In this document: positions 38,056 to 48,190 of the stretch, piece after piece
Numbering within the stretch: the stretch's first letter is position 1
How the letters are laid out: each line of letters starts with the position of its first letter
Source: Candidatus Melainabacteria bacterium
GTDB taxonomy: Bacteria; Cyanobacteriota; Vampirovibrionia; Obscuribacterales; Obscuribacteraceae
NCBI GenBank assembly: GCA_017307165.1
Contig: JAFKGK010000001.1
Coordinates: forward strand, 186,001 to 250,000
Reading direction: 5' to 3'
Length of the DNA: 64,000 bases
Made by a program: the position numbers and the translations under genes
Notes under the pieces: model-generated
The model's input: only the letters and a program-made list of their open reading frames with translations
Told to the model about the DNA's origin: nothing
Database searches by the model: none

Positions 38056-39911
38056 AGCAATTGGCTGGCAGCATCAAAGATAGCGATGAAAGCACAGACG
38101 AGAGATTCGCCGGCCACCGCTCCTGAGGCTACTGGTACGGTATAGTATTCTGCCGTTTTGGGTGATAGTCTCTGCCAGACGGTCGCGATAACCGCACCAA
38201 TAAAAAATGCCAAGGAATTGGAAAAGGGCATGACCCAAGACAGACCGAGTCCCATGGCCGAAGGTAGATATGGACGAATCTTTGGTATAAAGCGCTCAAG
38301 CAATGCCAGCAAAATGCCAATAGCAGCGGCGATCAGCATAATAAATCGTGCTTCGGCAGGGATGCGGTGGAGACCTTCGCTGAGAGCTTCGGCCACGGCC
38401 TTCCAGATGTTGACCGTAGGTGGCTCCATGGCTTCGAGCTTTGCCTTGTTTGGCACCATCAAATACCAGGCGGGTACAATGGCCGCAACTCCAAAAAACA
38501 CGCCGGAGAGTTGGGCGAGAAATTGCTTGCGGGGGTTTGCTCCTAGCAGATAGCCGCTCTTTAAGTCGGTCAATAGATCGGCCGAAGAACTTGCGATATT
38601 GGCAGTGACAGAGGCGGCCATGAGATTGGTGACTACGGCTTTTGGCGCAAGGCAGGCAACAGTAATTTGAGTGATCTTGCACATAGCGCTCATTGGGGTC
38701 ACATCGGTTTCGCCGGTGGCTCGGCATGCGACCAGAGCTAGAAAGAAAGAGAGGACGACGGTGGTGGTGCCCACCAGCGGGCTGATGGAGAATCCAATAT
38801 ATTGCAAGATGATGCTTATAATCGCGAGCGGGATCAGACCTCCTAAAAGCCAGGCCGCAGGCACTTCGATGTCTTGTCTGTTATTTGGCGCATTGTCTGC
38901 GTTTTTTGATCTGCCGCTTGCAAAAATCGATCGGGCTATGACCTTCCAGTCAAGAGCGAAAGCAGTGAGGCCATTGGTGAGCATCATTGCCGAGCCGGCC
39001 CATAGAGACCACTGACTGAGCAATTTGCCAGGCTGCGCTAACTCGCCGGTTGCCACTGCATGCGGTGCAAAAAACCAGTAGAGCAGCAAGGCTCCAAACA
39101 GCATCGAGGCTGAGACCCGCAAGCCGACGATCATGCCTGCGCCAATTAGCAAAGCACTAGTAGGGAAGGCGAAACCAGGCAGCTGCGAGAGGCTCAGATT
39201 TTGAGAGCTGGCACTCAATGGGATGTCGGATAGGCGTAGTTTGAGAGTGTCTAGCACAGGCATTTTGGCCTCGCGCATAAAGCCGATGATGCCTCCCACG
39301 ACCATGGTCGATACCAGAGCATAGGCCTGGAGAGTCGCTTGCTTGCTCTTGGCGTGCAGACTCCTTAGAGTTTCGGCTGCGGCAATGCCACTAGGAAATG
39401 CCAATTTTTCGACATTGATCATCTGCCTTTTCATGGGCACGGCTATCAAAACGCCGAGTAAGGCTGATACCAGAGTCCATGGCGCAACGATTTGAAAAGG
39501 CATGTGCTTGCCGGTCAGCAGCAAGAGTGCACCAAATGCGATACCGACTGTCGCTCCGGTCGAGTATCCTGCAGCGCTAGCTGTGGACTGCATGCAATTG
39601 TTCTCGAGGATAGACATCTCCGACACTGCCGGAAATACAAGCCTTACGCCCTTCCAGATGACAAAACTCAGCACACAGCTCGTGATTGCCACACCAAATG
39701 CCCAGCCGACTTTGAGCATGGTGTAGAGATTGGATATAGACATGAGGGCACCGAGCACGCCACCAAGAAGAATAGCTCTCCAGGTCAGCTGTGGTACGCG
39801 ATCCCCCTGGTAGACCTTGTCGTGCCACTCTTGATCGTCCATAGCGGCTATTTCGTTTATGGAATACTCTTCTGGGCTCTCTTGCTTTATAGTGCTATTT
39901 TCTTGGGTCAT
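38052..39911 (-). CDS. OPT family oligopeptide transporter
   Basis: A 619-residue membrane protein with about 14-16 TM helices. Features such as QLTWRAILLGGVLGALMS near the N terminus, NNCMQSTASAAGYSTGA and SGIAAAETLRS match bacterial OPT proteins of the YSL-like group, which import peptides or metal chelates with protons. The substrate is unknown. It sits 6 bases after glutamate dehydrogenase on the same strand, suggesting an operon for peptide or amino-acid use, with the coupled membrane protein downstream. Confidence 0.9.
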   Translation of the reverse strand: MTQENSTIKQESPEEYSINEIAAMDDQEWHDKVYQGDRVPQLTWRAILLGGVLGALMSISNLYTMLKVGWAFGVAITSCVLSFVIWKGVRLVFPAVSEMSILENNCMQSTASAAGYSTGATVGIAFGALLLLTGKHMPFQIVAPWTLVSALLGVLIAVPMKRQMINVEKLAFPSGIAAAETLRSLHAKSKQATLQAYALVSTMVVGGIIGFMREAKMPVLDTLKLRLSDIPLSASSQNLSLSQLPGFAFPTSALLIGAGMIVGLRVSASMLFGALLLYWFFAPHAVATGELAQPGKLLSQWSLWAGSAMMLTNGLTAFALDWKVIARSIFASGRSKNADNAPNNRQDIEVPAAWLLGGLIPLAIISIILQYIGFSISPLVGTTTVVLSFFLALVACRATGETDVTPMSAMCKITQITVACLAPKAVVTNLMAASVTANIASSSADLLTDLKSGYLLGANPRKQFLAQLSGVFFGVAAIVPAWYLMVPNKAKLEAMEPPTVNIWKAVAEALSEGLHRIPAEARFIMLIAAAIGILLALLERFIPKIRPYLPSAMGLGLSWVMPFSNSLAFFIGAVIATVWQRLSPKTAEYYTVPVASGAVAGESLVCAFIAIFDAASQLL

Positions 39912-39917
39912 CTGTCA

Positions 39918-41189
<1,272 letters not shown>

Positions 41190-41264
41190 CTAGCCTCCCT
41201 AAGCCTGACTATAGGGTAGCAATGAGCGCGGATTAAATCTAGGACATCTCGGCGATACGAAAGT

Positions 41265-41873
41265 CTAAATGAGAGCTGGAGCTCCGTTGTGATAAAACAT
41301 GTGAGCAGCCTGATGCACTGCCTGCTCCACCGATCTGGCTCTGGTCCTCTGGTACTCGTCTATGATGCTCCTTACCATGTCGATACGCTCTTTGGGTGGT
41401 GCAGCCGGGATCCGCACTACTTTTACATTGCGCGAGGCATAGCAATGCTCCAGGATGACCGAGATCTCGCGGGTAAATTTGAGATTTTCTCGGCGGACAT
41501 CAGTTTCCTCAAAAAAGTCGAGCGGTTCGATAAGAAAGGCGATCGCGTACTGACTGGCATCCAGGGTGCTAAATGCAGGCGGTATGGGTAGTTTGTCGTA
41601 GATGTAATAGGCTTCTCCATCAAAGAGGCCGCGGTCTAAAATGAGAGGGCAATCAAAATCGAGATTGCTGGCTTCTGCAGATAGTTGTCGGCGCAAGACC
41701 TCGGCTTGAAACTTTTGTCTATCCACCCAGGGCAAGATTTTGCCTTCTTTTATTACGGCAGTGGCAATCTCCTGCACGACTTTAAAACCGCAGCCCGAAC
41801 CATTGAGATCTTGTAGCCCGTTGACTATGGTGGTCTTACCCACAGAGGGGCCGCCGGTTATGACAAACTTCAT
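41265..41873 (-). CDS. P-loop ATPase (AAA_28-like)
   Basis: A 202-residue protein with a Walker A motif GGPSVGKTT (residues 7-15), a Walker-B-like LILDRG, and a C-terminal helical part. The pattern matches the AAA_28 group of small kinase-like ATPases. These have no firm function, though some have been linked to NAD or nucleotide metabolism. AAAGGTG lies 4 bases before the ATG. It is flanked by gdhA and a patatin gene in the same direction with gaps of 75-80 bases. Confidence 0.75.
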   Translation of the reverse strand: MKFVITGGPSVGKTTIVNGLQDLNGSGCGFKVVQEIATAVIKEGKILPWVDRQKFQAEVLRRQLSAEASNLDFDCPLILDRGLFDGEAYYIYDKLPIPPAFSTLDASQYAIAFLIEPLDFFEETDVRRENLKFTREISVILEHCYASRNVKVVRIPAAPPKERIDMVRSIIDEYQRTRARSVEQAVHQAAHMFYHNGAPALI

Positions 41874-41947
41874 TCAACACCTTTGATCGCTGCAGTTTCC
41901 ATGTGGAATGTAAGTGCAATTAGCAAGCAATGCAATGGTGAAATTTC

Positions 41948-43024
41948 TCACCTGATGGTAATGCTCCCATAAAGCAACTTTTTTAATGGCTCGATCTTGT
42001 CCGGTACGGCTTCTTCGCCTAGTCTGATCGCTCGTAGACCTTCCTTTTTTTTGCCAGTCAACAAACCGATACCGTAAAGATCAGGTTTGATTACCAGGTC
42101 GGCTGCCTGGACTTGCGGGACGTCTATTTGAGCGAGAAACATGCTCACCGATCTGCGACTGACACTACCGATCTTGCGAAAGTCCTTTGGCTTGAGGCGG
42201 GGGAAGCTCTCATCAACATCCGAAGCGACATATACAGCGTCTTTATAATCAGGGCGCTCGGCAAAGTATTTGCGCGCCTCCAATACCGGGATATTGGCTT
42301 GAATCCCACCATCAATCAGGAGCACCTGGTTGTCGGGTGGGCAGTCTTTATCCGGTTTTTTGTTGCCGTTGAGTGTGTCCATCGGCACGGGGCGCCGCAG
42401 AGCAGGGATGGCGGCACTTGCCTGGAGGGCGCGACCAAGGGTGCCTTGCGTGACCAGATAGGGCTTGGCGCTCAGGAGGTCCGAGCAGACGGCGACAAAG
42501 GGCATAGGCAGCTTTTCCATGTCCAGAACGGATTTGGCGTGCTCCTGCTGACAATTTTCTATATAGGATGCAAACTTGCCGCCCCGATATAGACCATCGT
42601 AAGGATGATAGCCAAAGAGATGAGGGATGAAAAAGATTGGTATCAATGCAAGCCGCAATGAGATGGGCACGGTGAGATAGGACTTGAAGAGAGAGCGGTC
42701 CAATAGCAGGCTCTCTATTTCATCGGGAGTCATGCCTGTCGCATAGAGGCCGCCGACGATGGCACCAATACTGGTGCCAACTACCGCATCGGGCTTGATG
42801 CCATTTTGCTCTAGTTTGCGCAGCACGCCGACATGCGCGATGCCGCGGGAGCCTCCGCCTCCAAGGCAAAGCACGAGCTTGCGCCTCTGGGCGTTTGGGG
42901 CGTCATCTTTGCTGCTTGTCGCTTGAGCTGCCAGAGGCTGGCCAACAAATGATAAAGCGATAAGCAAAACTGCAAGGCGGTTCAAAAAACGCACGATATA
43001 TTTATGCTCGAATTTTAATAACAT
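41948..43024 (-). CDS. Patatin-like phospholipase, exported
   Basis: An RssA/YlbK-type serine lipase. The oxyanion loop is GGGGSRGIAHVGVL, the nucleophile elbow is GTSIGA and the catalytic Asp lies in DGGIQANIP, giving the Ser-Asp dyad of patatins. A signal peptide ends at PLAAQA. I chose ATG 43024; a TTG at 43081 and a GTG 27 bases further in are also possible. There is no BamA-like barrel, so it is not the outer-membrane PlpD type. It is divergent from the fatty-acid desaturase, pointing to a local lipid theme. Confidence 0.85.
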   Translation of the reverse strand: MLLKFEHKYIVRFLNRLAVLLIALSFVGQPLAAQATSSKDDAPNAQRRKLVLCLGGGGSRGIAHVGVLRKLEQNGIKPDAVVGTSIGAIVGGLYATGMTPDEIESLLLDRSLFKSYLTVPISLRLALIPIFFIPHLFGYHPYDGLYRGGKFASYIENCQQEHAKSVLDMEKLPMPFVAVCSDLLSAKPYLVTQGTLGRALQASAAIPALRRPVPMDTLNGNKKPDKDCPPDNQVLLIDGGIQANIPVLEARKYFAERPDYKDAVYVASDVDESFPRLKPKDFRKIGSVSRRSVSMFLAQIDVPQVQAADLVIKPDLYGIGLLTGKKKEGLRAIRLGEEAVPDKIEPLKKLLYGSITIR

Positions 43025-43139
43025 CAAAATAATGATAAACCAAAGGGCTGTATTAACGTAATACTGGAGCGCCCTTTGCAAACTCTACATTACGCCTGGT
43101 AAATCAATCGGAGGCAGGACGGCTACTAATCTCTTTACA

Positions 43140-43148
43140 TGCTATAAA
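43140..43148 (+). promoter_or_regulatory. Extended -10 promoter for the desaturase gene
   Basis: TGCTATAAA at 43140-43148 fits an extended -10 element and needs no strong -35. It predicts a start near 43155, about 33 bases before the ATG. Confidence 0.5.
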
Positions 43149-43187
43149 TGAGTAGTCCGTTCAAGTTTTCTCTGTCATTTTTGACAA

Positions 43188-44072
43188 ATGGGGGCCGTTC
43201 TTTTGGATCTAACATCGTTTCTATGCTGGCTGGTCGGGTCTTACCTGTATGCCGGCCTCGGCATCACTCTGGGGTATCATCGACTTTTGACGCATAGAGC
43301 CCTCAAAGTGCCCAAATGGTTCACTTATTTCATTACCCTGGGCGGTTATTTTGCCTTGATGGGGGCTCCCCTTTCATGGGTTGCAACCCACAGACTGCAT
43401 CACCAAAAATCCGATCAGCCTGGAGATCCACACTCTCCCAAAGACGGTTTTGCTCATGCTTTCTATGAGTGGTGGATGTCTGGAGAAATGGCCGAAAAGC
43501 AACCGCCGGCTGAGATCCGCAAGCAGATCCCGGATCTCATAAACGATCCATTTCTCGCCTGGTTTGGGACTGAGCACAATGCCAAGCAAGCTCAGATGTG
43601 TCTGTGGATCAATGTTGCTGTTCGTGTTGGTATTCTCCTGGCCTTTGGCTGGCCGGCCGCTCTTGGTGCTACTCTTGGTTCTGGCTTTGTATTTTTTGGA
43701 CCGCAATTGGTCAATACCATTTGCCATTTGACCAATCATGGTTATCGCAATTTTCAGATCACCGACAATTCGCGTAATGTCAGCTGGGTAGCCATGTGGG
43801 CTCTTGGCGAAGGGTGGCACAATAATCACCATGCTATACCTAGATCAGCACGTCACGGCATGATGTGGTGGGAGTTTGATCTGACCTGGTGCGCGATCTG
43901 GTTGCTCGAGAAAGTAGGCATTGCTAAAGACGTCGTCCGCCCCGACTTAAAGGATGCACTTGCGCGTAATAGAGCTCTGGCGGCATTGCGTGCAGCAGAA
44001 CTATCGGCATCCGAAGCTGAAGACGAAGAATTGGCCCTTAGCGAAGCCGTAACCGTAACGGCAAGCAAGTAA
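43188..44072 (+). CDS. Acyl-CoA/acyl-lipid delta-9-type fatty acid desaturase
   Basis: A 294-residue membrane di-iron desaturase. All three histidine boxes are present: HRLLTH (residues 30-35), HRLHH (about 69) and HNNHH (about 215). Hydrophobic segments lie at 8-28, 45-65, 148-170 and in the 165-185 region. This pattern is the DesC/stearoyl-CoA desaturase group that puts a double bond at C9. The last 35 residues are Ala/Glu-rich and poorly conserved. A terminator follows at 44123. Confidence 0.92.
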   Translation: MGAVLLDLTSFLCWLVGSYLYAGLGITLGYHRLLTHRALKVPKWFTYFITLGGYFALMGAPLSWVATHRLHHQKSDQPGDPHSPKDGFAHAFYEWWMSGEMAEKQPPAEIRKQIPDLINDPFLAWFGTEHNAKQAQMCLWINVAVRVGILLAFGWPAALGATLGSGFVFFGPQLVNTICHLTNHGYRNFQITDNSRNVSWVAMWALGEGWHNNHHAIPRSARHGMMWWEFDLTWCAIWLLEKVGIAKDVVRPDLKDALARNRALAALRAAELSASEAEDEELALSEAVTVTASK

Positions 44073-44122
44073 GCCGATTAGAACCAAATACTTGCACCAT
44101 ATTTAGTGCGAGATGCAAATTT

Positions 44123-44155
44123 AAAAGAGGAGATGCAAATCTTCTCTTTTTGATT
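44123..44155 (+). terminator. Intrinsic terminator of the desaturase gene
   Basis: A 12-base stem with one G-U (44123-44134 with 44139-44150), the GCAA tetraloop and a T-rich tail. Its tail doubles as the -35 of the next promoter. Confidence 0.85.
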
Positions 44156-44179
44156 TTGGCGTGGTTTTTCGGCTACAAT
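44150..44179 (+). promoter_or_regulatory. Promoter for the tandem TPR genes
   Basis: TTGATT (44150-44155), an 18-base spacer and TACAAT (44174-44179) give a plausible sigma-70 promoter with a start near 44187. Confidence 0.5.
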
Positions 44180-44221
44180 CTCATTTGTTAGTTTGTGGTC
44201 TGGCTATTGGGGGACAATCGG

Positions 44222-44968
44222 ATGCGTGCTTCTTTGGGCTTTAAGTTGGCAGTGTGCCTTGCTTTGTGTACTGTCAGTCTCCAAAACCAGTCATTGCACC
44301 TAGCTGCGGCCGCGCAGTCATCAGATGTCGATTTTAGTCAGGGATTGAGTTTTTACAAGAGTCAAAACTATGCTGGTGCGAGGACCTGTTTTGAAAGAGC
44401 GCAAAAAAAATATCCTCAGAGCTGGCAGATTCAGCTCTATATTGCCCATTGCTATATGGCTCAGGGCAAGAGCCTGACAGCAAAACAATGCTATGAGTCT
44501 GCTCGCAATATGTCCAAGGATCCGGCATGCCAGAGCGCATGCAATGATGCTCTGGCTCGCCTTGGTGCATCCTCTACTGCTTCCAGTTCTAGATCTAGTT
44601 CTAATTCTAATTCTAATTTTGGCTCTAGCTCATCAGGTCCTGGCCTCTCGGGCAGCAGTCCCTCCTCTGGTCCCAATTTGGGTAGTGCTGCCGATAGGAT
44701 AGCCAAAGAAGACTCTGACAGAGGCAACGAGCAGAGGCAGAGGATCAAAGCTCAATTGGCTCAGGATATTGCTCGCATAAGAGAAGAAGGCAAACAGCAG
44801 ATCGAAGCCGAGCAGGCCTCGTCCAAGACTTTTTATCGCAATGCCAATACAGGCGAGGTCAAGAAGGACATAAGCGATGAAAGAGAAATGGAAATACGCA
44901 AAGACACTGAAGAAAGAGTGAAAGAAGCACAGCGCATCGCCGAGCAGCGTCTCAAATTTGTCAAATAG
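44222..44968 (+). CDS. Exported TPR protein, tandem paralogue 1
   Basis: About 248 residues with a signal peptide (cleavage near LAAAAQ). Two TPR units follow (FSQGLSFYKSQNYAGARTCF and the one after it), then a Ser/Gly/Asn-rich linker (about 120-160) and a charged helical tail with repeated Glu/Arg. ATG 44222 has GGGGG 8 bases upstream; GTG 44195 is also in frame. It shares the TPR core and the C-terminal REEG/EEAER-type helix with the next gene, 8 bases downstream, so they arose by tandem duplication. Function unknown, probably a periplasmic scaffold. Confidence 0.75.
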   Translation: MRASLGFKLAVCLALCTVSLQNQSLHLAAAAQSSDVDFSQGLSFYKSQNYAGARTCFERAQKKYPQSWQIQLYIAHCYMAQGKSLTAKQCYESARNMSKDPACQSACNDALARLGASSTASSSRSSSNSNSNFGSSSSGPGLSGSSPSSGPNLGSAADRIAKEDSDRGNEQRQRIKAQLAQDIARIREEGKQQIEAEQASSKTFYRNANTGEVKKDISDEREMEIRKDTEERVKEAQRIAEQRLKFVK

Positions 44969-44976
44969 AAGGGGGA

Positions 44977-45714
44977 TTGTTGATGCAGTCTAGGCCAGAA
45001 CGTAAAAAGGAGTACCTGTTGTGGCCATTGGGCCTGCTTATGGTCTTGAGTCTCAGCATTGCTCCGGTCCTGGCTCAGACAGGACAGACGCTCGATGATT
45101 TTAATCAAGGCCTCCAGTATTATCAGGCCAAAAACTACAATCAAGCTCGCATGTGTTTCGAAAAGTCGCTGCAAAAATATCCTAAGAGCTGGCAATTGCA
45201 ACTCTATCTCGGTCATTGCTATCTGGCGCTTGGTCGCCCGACTGCTGCCAAAAATGCCTATGATGCTGTGCTTAATGCCAATGCCTCAGCCGAAGCCAAA
45301 AAAAATGCCCAGGACGGTATAGATCGAGTCGGCAGGTTGGGAGCTGGGTCTGGCTCCAGCTCTAGTGCCTCTAGTACTACAGCTTCAGCCAAGCCTGCAT
45401 CCAGCGACGATGACGAAGATGGTGGGGCGACTGCAAGCGCGAAACCAAAGTCCTCGGTCGAGATCCAGAATGAAAGGGATCGCGCCGATGTATTAAAACG
45501 TGCGAGAGAAGAAGTCGCAAAGATAAGAGCTGAAGGCAAGGCCAATATAGCTGCTGCCAAGGCCAATGCTAATCATGTATGGAAAGATCGCGAAACAGGC
45601 CGGATTTTTAACGACCTCGATCCCGCAGATGAGCAGGCAATGGAGGACGAGATTGAAGCAAAATGCAAGAAGATAATGGAAGAGGCCGAGCGCAAGGCCA
45701 GATCAATCCATTAA
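44977..45714 (+). CDS. Exported TPR protein, tandem paralogue 2
   Basis: A 245-residue paralogue of the gene just upstream. The signal peptide ends near VLAQ. FNQGLQYYQAKNYNQARMCF and the next helix pair mirror the first copy almost residue by residue (LQLYLGHCYLALGR against IQLYIAHCYMAQGK). The linker here is Ser/Ala/Asp-rich, then a charged helix. GGGGG lies just before the start. The stop lies 1 base from the convergent mmsA stop. Confidence 0.75.
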   Translation: MLMQSRPERKKEYLLWPLGLLMVLSLSIAPVLAQTGQTLDDFNQGLQYYQAKNYNQARMCFEKSLQKYPKSWQLQLYLGHCYLALGRPTAAKNAYDAVLNANASAEAKKNAQDGIDRVGRLGAGSGSSSSASSTTASAKPASSDDDEDGGATASAKPKSSVEIQNERDRADVLKRAREEVAKIRAEGKANIAAAKANANHVWKDRETGRIFNDLDPADEQAMEDEIEAKCKKIMEEAERKARSIH

Positions 45715-45715
45715 A

Positions 45716-47248
45716 TTATTTGCCTTTCCAGATCGGATCCTGAAAGCGCGTATCCGAAGTCTCGAACCAGCGAGTCATGGTCATCTTTTGCTGTGTATAA
45801 AATTGGATCCCTTCTTTGCCCTGGATGTGCAGGTCGCCAAAGAATGAATTATTCCAGCCAGTAAAAGGAAACCAGGCCATGGGAGCTGGTACGCCGACAT
45901 TGACACCGATCATGCCGGCATTGAAATGACGTTTAAACTCTCTGGCTGCCCTGCCCGAATTGGTATAGATCACGGCACCATTGCCGTATTGGCAATTGCG
46001 ACCGAGAGCGAGTGCCCCTTCGAGATCGGCGACGCGCACCACTGATAGTACCGGTCCAAAGATTTCTTCTTTTACTATGGTCATATCGGCCTTAGCATGA
46101 TCAAAGATGGTCGGTCCGACAAAAAATCCCTGCTTGTCGCTTGTTGAGCCTGCCTTGGCATGTATCTCGCGACCATCAAGTGCGAGCTTGGCGCCTTCTG
46201 CCTGCCCCTTGTCGATCAATCCATTGATCTTGTCTAGATGTTCTCTGCTAATAACAGGTCCCATATCCGGACTCGTATCACCATCGGTCACCCCGACTTT
46301 CATCTGAGAGGCCCTGTCGATCAGCCTGGACATCATATCATCAGCAGCTTTGCCTACAGGTATGGCGAGCGATCCTGCCATGCATCTCTCGCCAGCACAA
46401 CCAAAGGCTGACGCTTGCAAGGCTTGAGCGCTCTGCTCCATATCTGCGTCCGGCATTATTATGATGTGATTTTTTGCTCCGCCTGCGGCCTGAACTCTTT
46501 TGCCGTTGGCCGTACCCTGGGTGTAGATATAACGTGCCACATTGGTCGAACCGACGAAAGAAATGGCTTTGATATCGGGGTGCGCGATGATGGCATCGAC
46601 ACAATCTTTGCCACCATGGACGATATTGAAGCAACCATCAGGCAAGCCTGCTTGCATCAAGTATTGCGCAATCAGCATAGATGTGAGCGGCACCTTTTCG
46701 GAAGGCTTGAGTACAAAGGTATTGCCACAGGTGAGAGCGATCGGGTACATCCAGAGCGGCACCATGGCAGGGAAATTGAATGGTGCGATGCCAGCGCATA
46801 CCCCAATCGGATGCCTGATGGTCTCGCAGTCTACATTGCGTGCGATGTTTTCCATCGATTCGCCCATCATGAGCGAAGGAATGCCGCAAGCAAACTCCAC
46901 TACCTCAATCCCTCGCTGTACCGAGGCCTTGGCCTCTGCGAGCGTCTTGCCATGCTCCCTGGTCACCAGACGAGCAATCTCTTCATAATTTTCTTCGAGC
47001 AGCTGCTTAAATTTGAACATTACTCTGGCCCGCTCGACTACTGGAGTTTCTTTCCAGTCTATAAAGGCCCTTTGTGCTGCCTGTACTGCCTTATCCAGAT
47101 CGGTCATCCCGCCCAGAGGCGTGCGAGCAATGACAATGCCTCTCGAGGGATTGTACACGTCAACAAATTGAGTCGCACTCGACTCTATCCATTTGCCGTC
47201 CACCAAGAGTTTGCAGACGGTAACCTTCTCAGTTTGCGTCGAGACCAT
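45716..47248 (-). CDS. mmsA: CoA-acylating methylmalonate-semialdehyde dehydrogenase
   Basis: A 510-residue aldehyde dehydrogenase. The MmsA/IolA signature GCAGERCMA with catalytic C289 and GGAKNHIIIMPDAD distinguish it from ordinary ALDHs, as does TRWFETSD near the C terminus. These enzymes convert methylmalonate semialdehyde to propionyl-CoA, or malonate semialdehyde to acetyl-CoA, in valine, beta-alanine or inositol breakdown. It is the last gene of the minus-strand run that begins with the PDH genes. No other valine-pathway gene is near. Confidence 0.92.
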   Translation of the reverse strand: MVSTQTEKVTVCKLLVDGKWIESSATQFVDVYNPSRGIVIARTPLGGMTDLDKAVQAAQRAFIDWKETPVVERARVMFKFKQLLEENYEEIARLVTREHGKTLAEAKASVQRGIEVVEFACGIPSLMMGESMENIARNVDCETIRHPIGVCAGIAPFNFPAMVPLWMYPIALTCGNTFVLKPSEKVPLTSMLIAQYLMQAGLPDGCFNIVHGGKDCVDAIIAHPDIKAISFVGSTNVARYIYTQGTANGKRVQAAGGAKNHIIIMPDADMEQSAQALQASAFGCAGERCMAGSLAIPVGKAADDMMSRLIDRASQMKVGVTDGDTSPDMGPVISREHLDKINGLIDKGQAEGAKLALDGREIHAKAGSTSDKQGFFVGPTIFDHAKADMTIVKEEIFGPVLSVVRVADLEGALALGRNCQYGNGAVIYTNSGRAAREFKRHFNAGMIGVNVGVPAPMAWFPFTGWNNSFFGDLHIQGKEGIQFYTQQKMTMTRWFETSDTRFQDPIWKGK

Positions 47249-47278
47249 GGCTTAGCTCCTATTGAGGCAGACAATATC

Positions 47279-48169
47279 TTACCAGGAGGAGCCCGCTCTG
47301 GAGGTGGCTTGGTCGGCTAGACTTTGAGCACGGTCGGCTTCGGATTGGGCTTGGTCGGCCATCTGCGTGGCCATTGGCGAATTGGCCTGCGCCGCCAGAC
47401 TGCGTGCCCTGGAGGCGGCAGAGCGGGCACTCGAGGCGTAGGAGCGGGCTTCTGCTGCGGCAGCCTGACGGGACCCGGGATCTCCTGAACCTGCACGGTC
47501 GGCAGCGCTCTGAGCATAGGCGCTGTAGTCTTTGACCTGATAGAGTTGACCCTGGACCTGATTTTGGTAGCTGGAGGCCTGATTGCCAGCGCTGGCTGCC
47601 TGATTGTATGCAGATTGACCTGTCTGGCTAGCCCTCATATTGCGCAAAAAGCTTTTGAAGCCTGAACCAGTCGCATTGTTTGTATTGCTCAATTGTGACG
47701 CGGCTCCTGTGGCTTGAGGTCTATCTTTTGGAAAGATAACGTATTGTCCGCGCTTGTCTGCGCCATTGAGCAGATTGCTAAAAGTCACGGTGCCTTGTTG
47801 ACCTGCACCCGCCTGATCGTAATTGGAGCCGTAATTAGGACCATAATTAGAGCTGTAGCCACTGCTGGTATTGCCTGACTTGGGAAATATCACATTTGAG
47901 CCGGCTTTGTTGGTATTGGGAGTGGTGCGGTCAAAAACTGTAGTAGGCCTTTGTTGTACGACTTGCCCACTCTGCGTGCCGCCCATATTGCCGTATTGTC
48001 CACCATAGCCATAATTGGTGTCAGGATAATAGTCCTGTCCGGCTGGCGCTATCCCGGCGTAAGGGTCGTTATATTGTGCTAGAGCTGCAGGCATCAGGAA
48101 TGGGGCCAGGCTGATGGCGCTGGCAAGCAATAAATCGGAGGTGATCCTAAAATAGCTAAGTGCTGGCAT
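47279..48169 (-). CDS. Exported low-complexity protein with Ala/Ser/Gln heptads
   Basis: A 296-residue protein. A signal peptide ends near PAALAQ. A Tyr/Gly/Asn/Gln-rich region follows (residues 33-125), then two short similar segments (NVIFPKSGNTS and YVIFPKDRPQ). The C-terminal 110 residues repeat Ala/Ser/Gln/Arg with seven-residue spacing (ADQAQSEADRAQSLADQA), which predicts a long helix or coiled coil. I recognise no family. It may be an envelope-structural protein. Confidence 0.65.
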   Translation of the reverse strand: MPALSYFRITSDLLLASAISLAPFLMPAALAQYNDPYAGIAPAGQDYYPDTNYGYGGQYGNMGGTQSGQVVQQRPTTVFDRTTPNTNKAGSNVIFPKSGNTSSGYSSNYGPNYGSNYDQAGAGQQGTVTFSNLLNGADKRGQYVIFPKDRPQATGAASQLSNTNNATGSGFKSFLRNMRASQTGQSAYNQAASAGNQASSYQNQVQGQLYQVKDYSAYAQSAADRAGSGDPGSRQAAAAEARSYASSARSAASRARSLAAQANSPMATQMADQAQSEADRAQSLADQATSRAGSSW

Positions 48170-48190
48170 AGCGATTGAGTCTCTATTAAA

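Noticed and set aside
46415..47320. 301-residue open frame antisense to mmsA
   Set aside because: Lies opposite a clear family member and shows no motifs or ribosome site.
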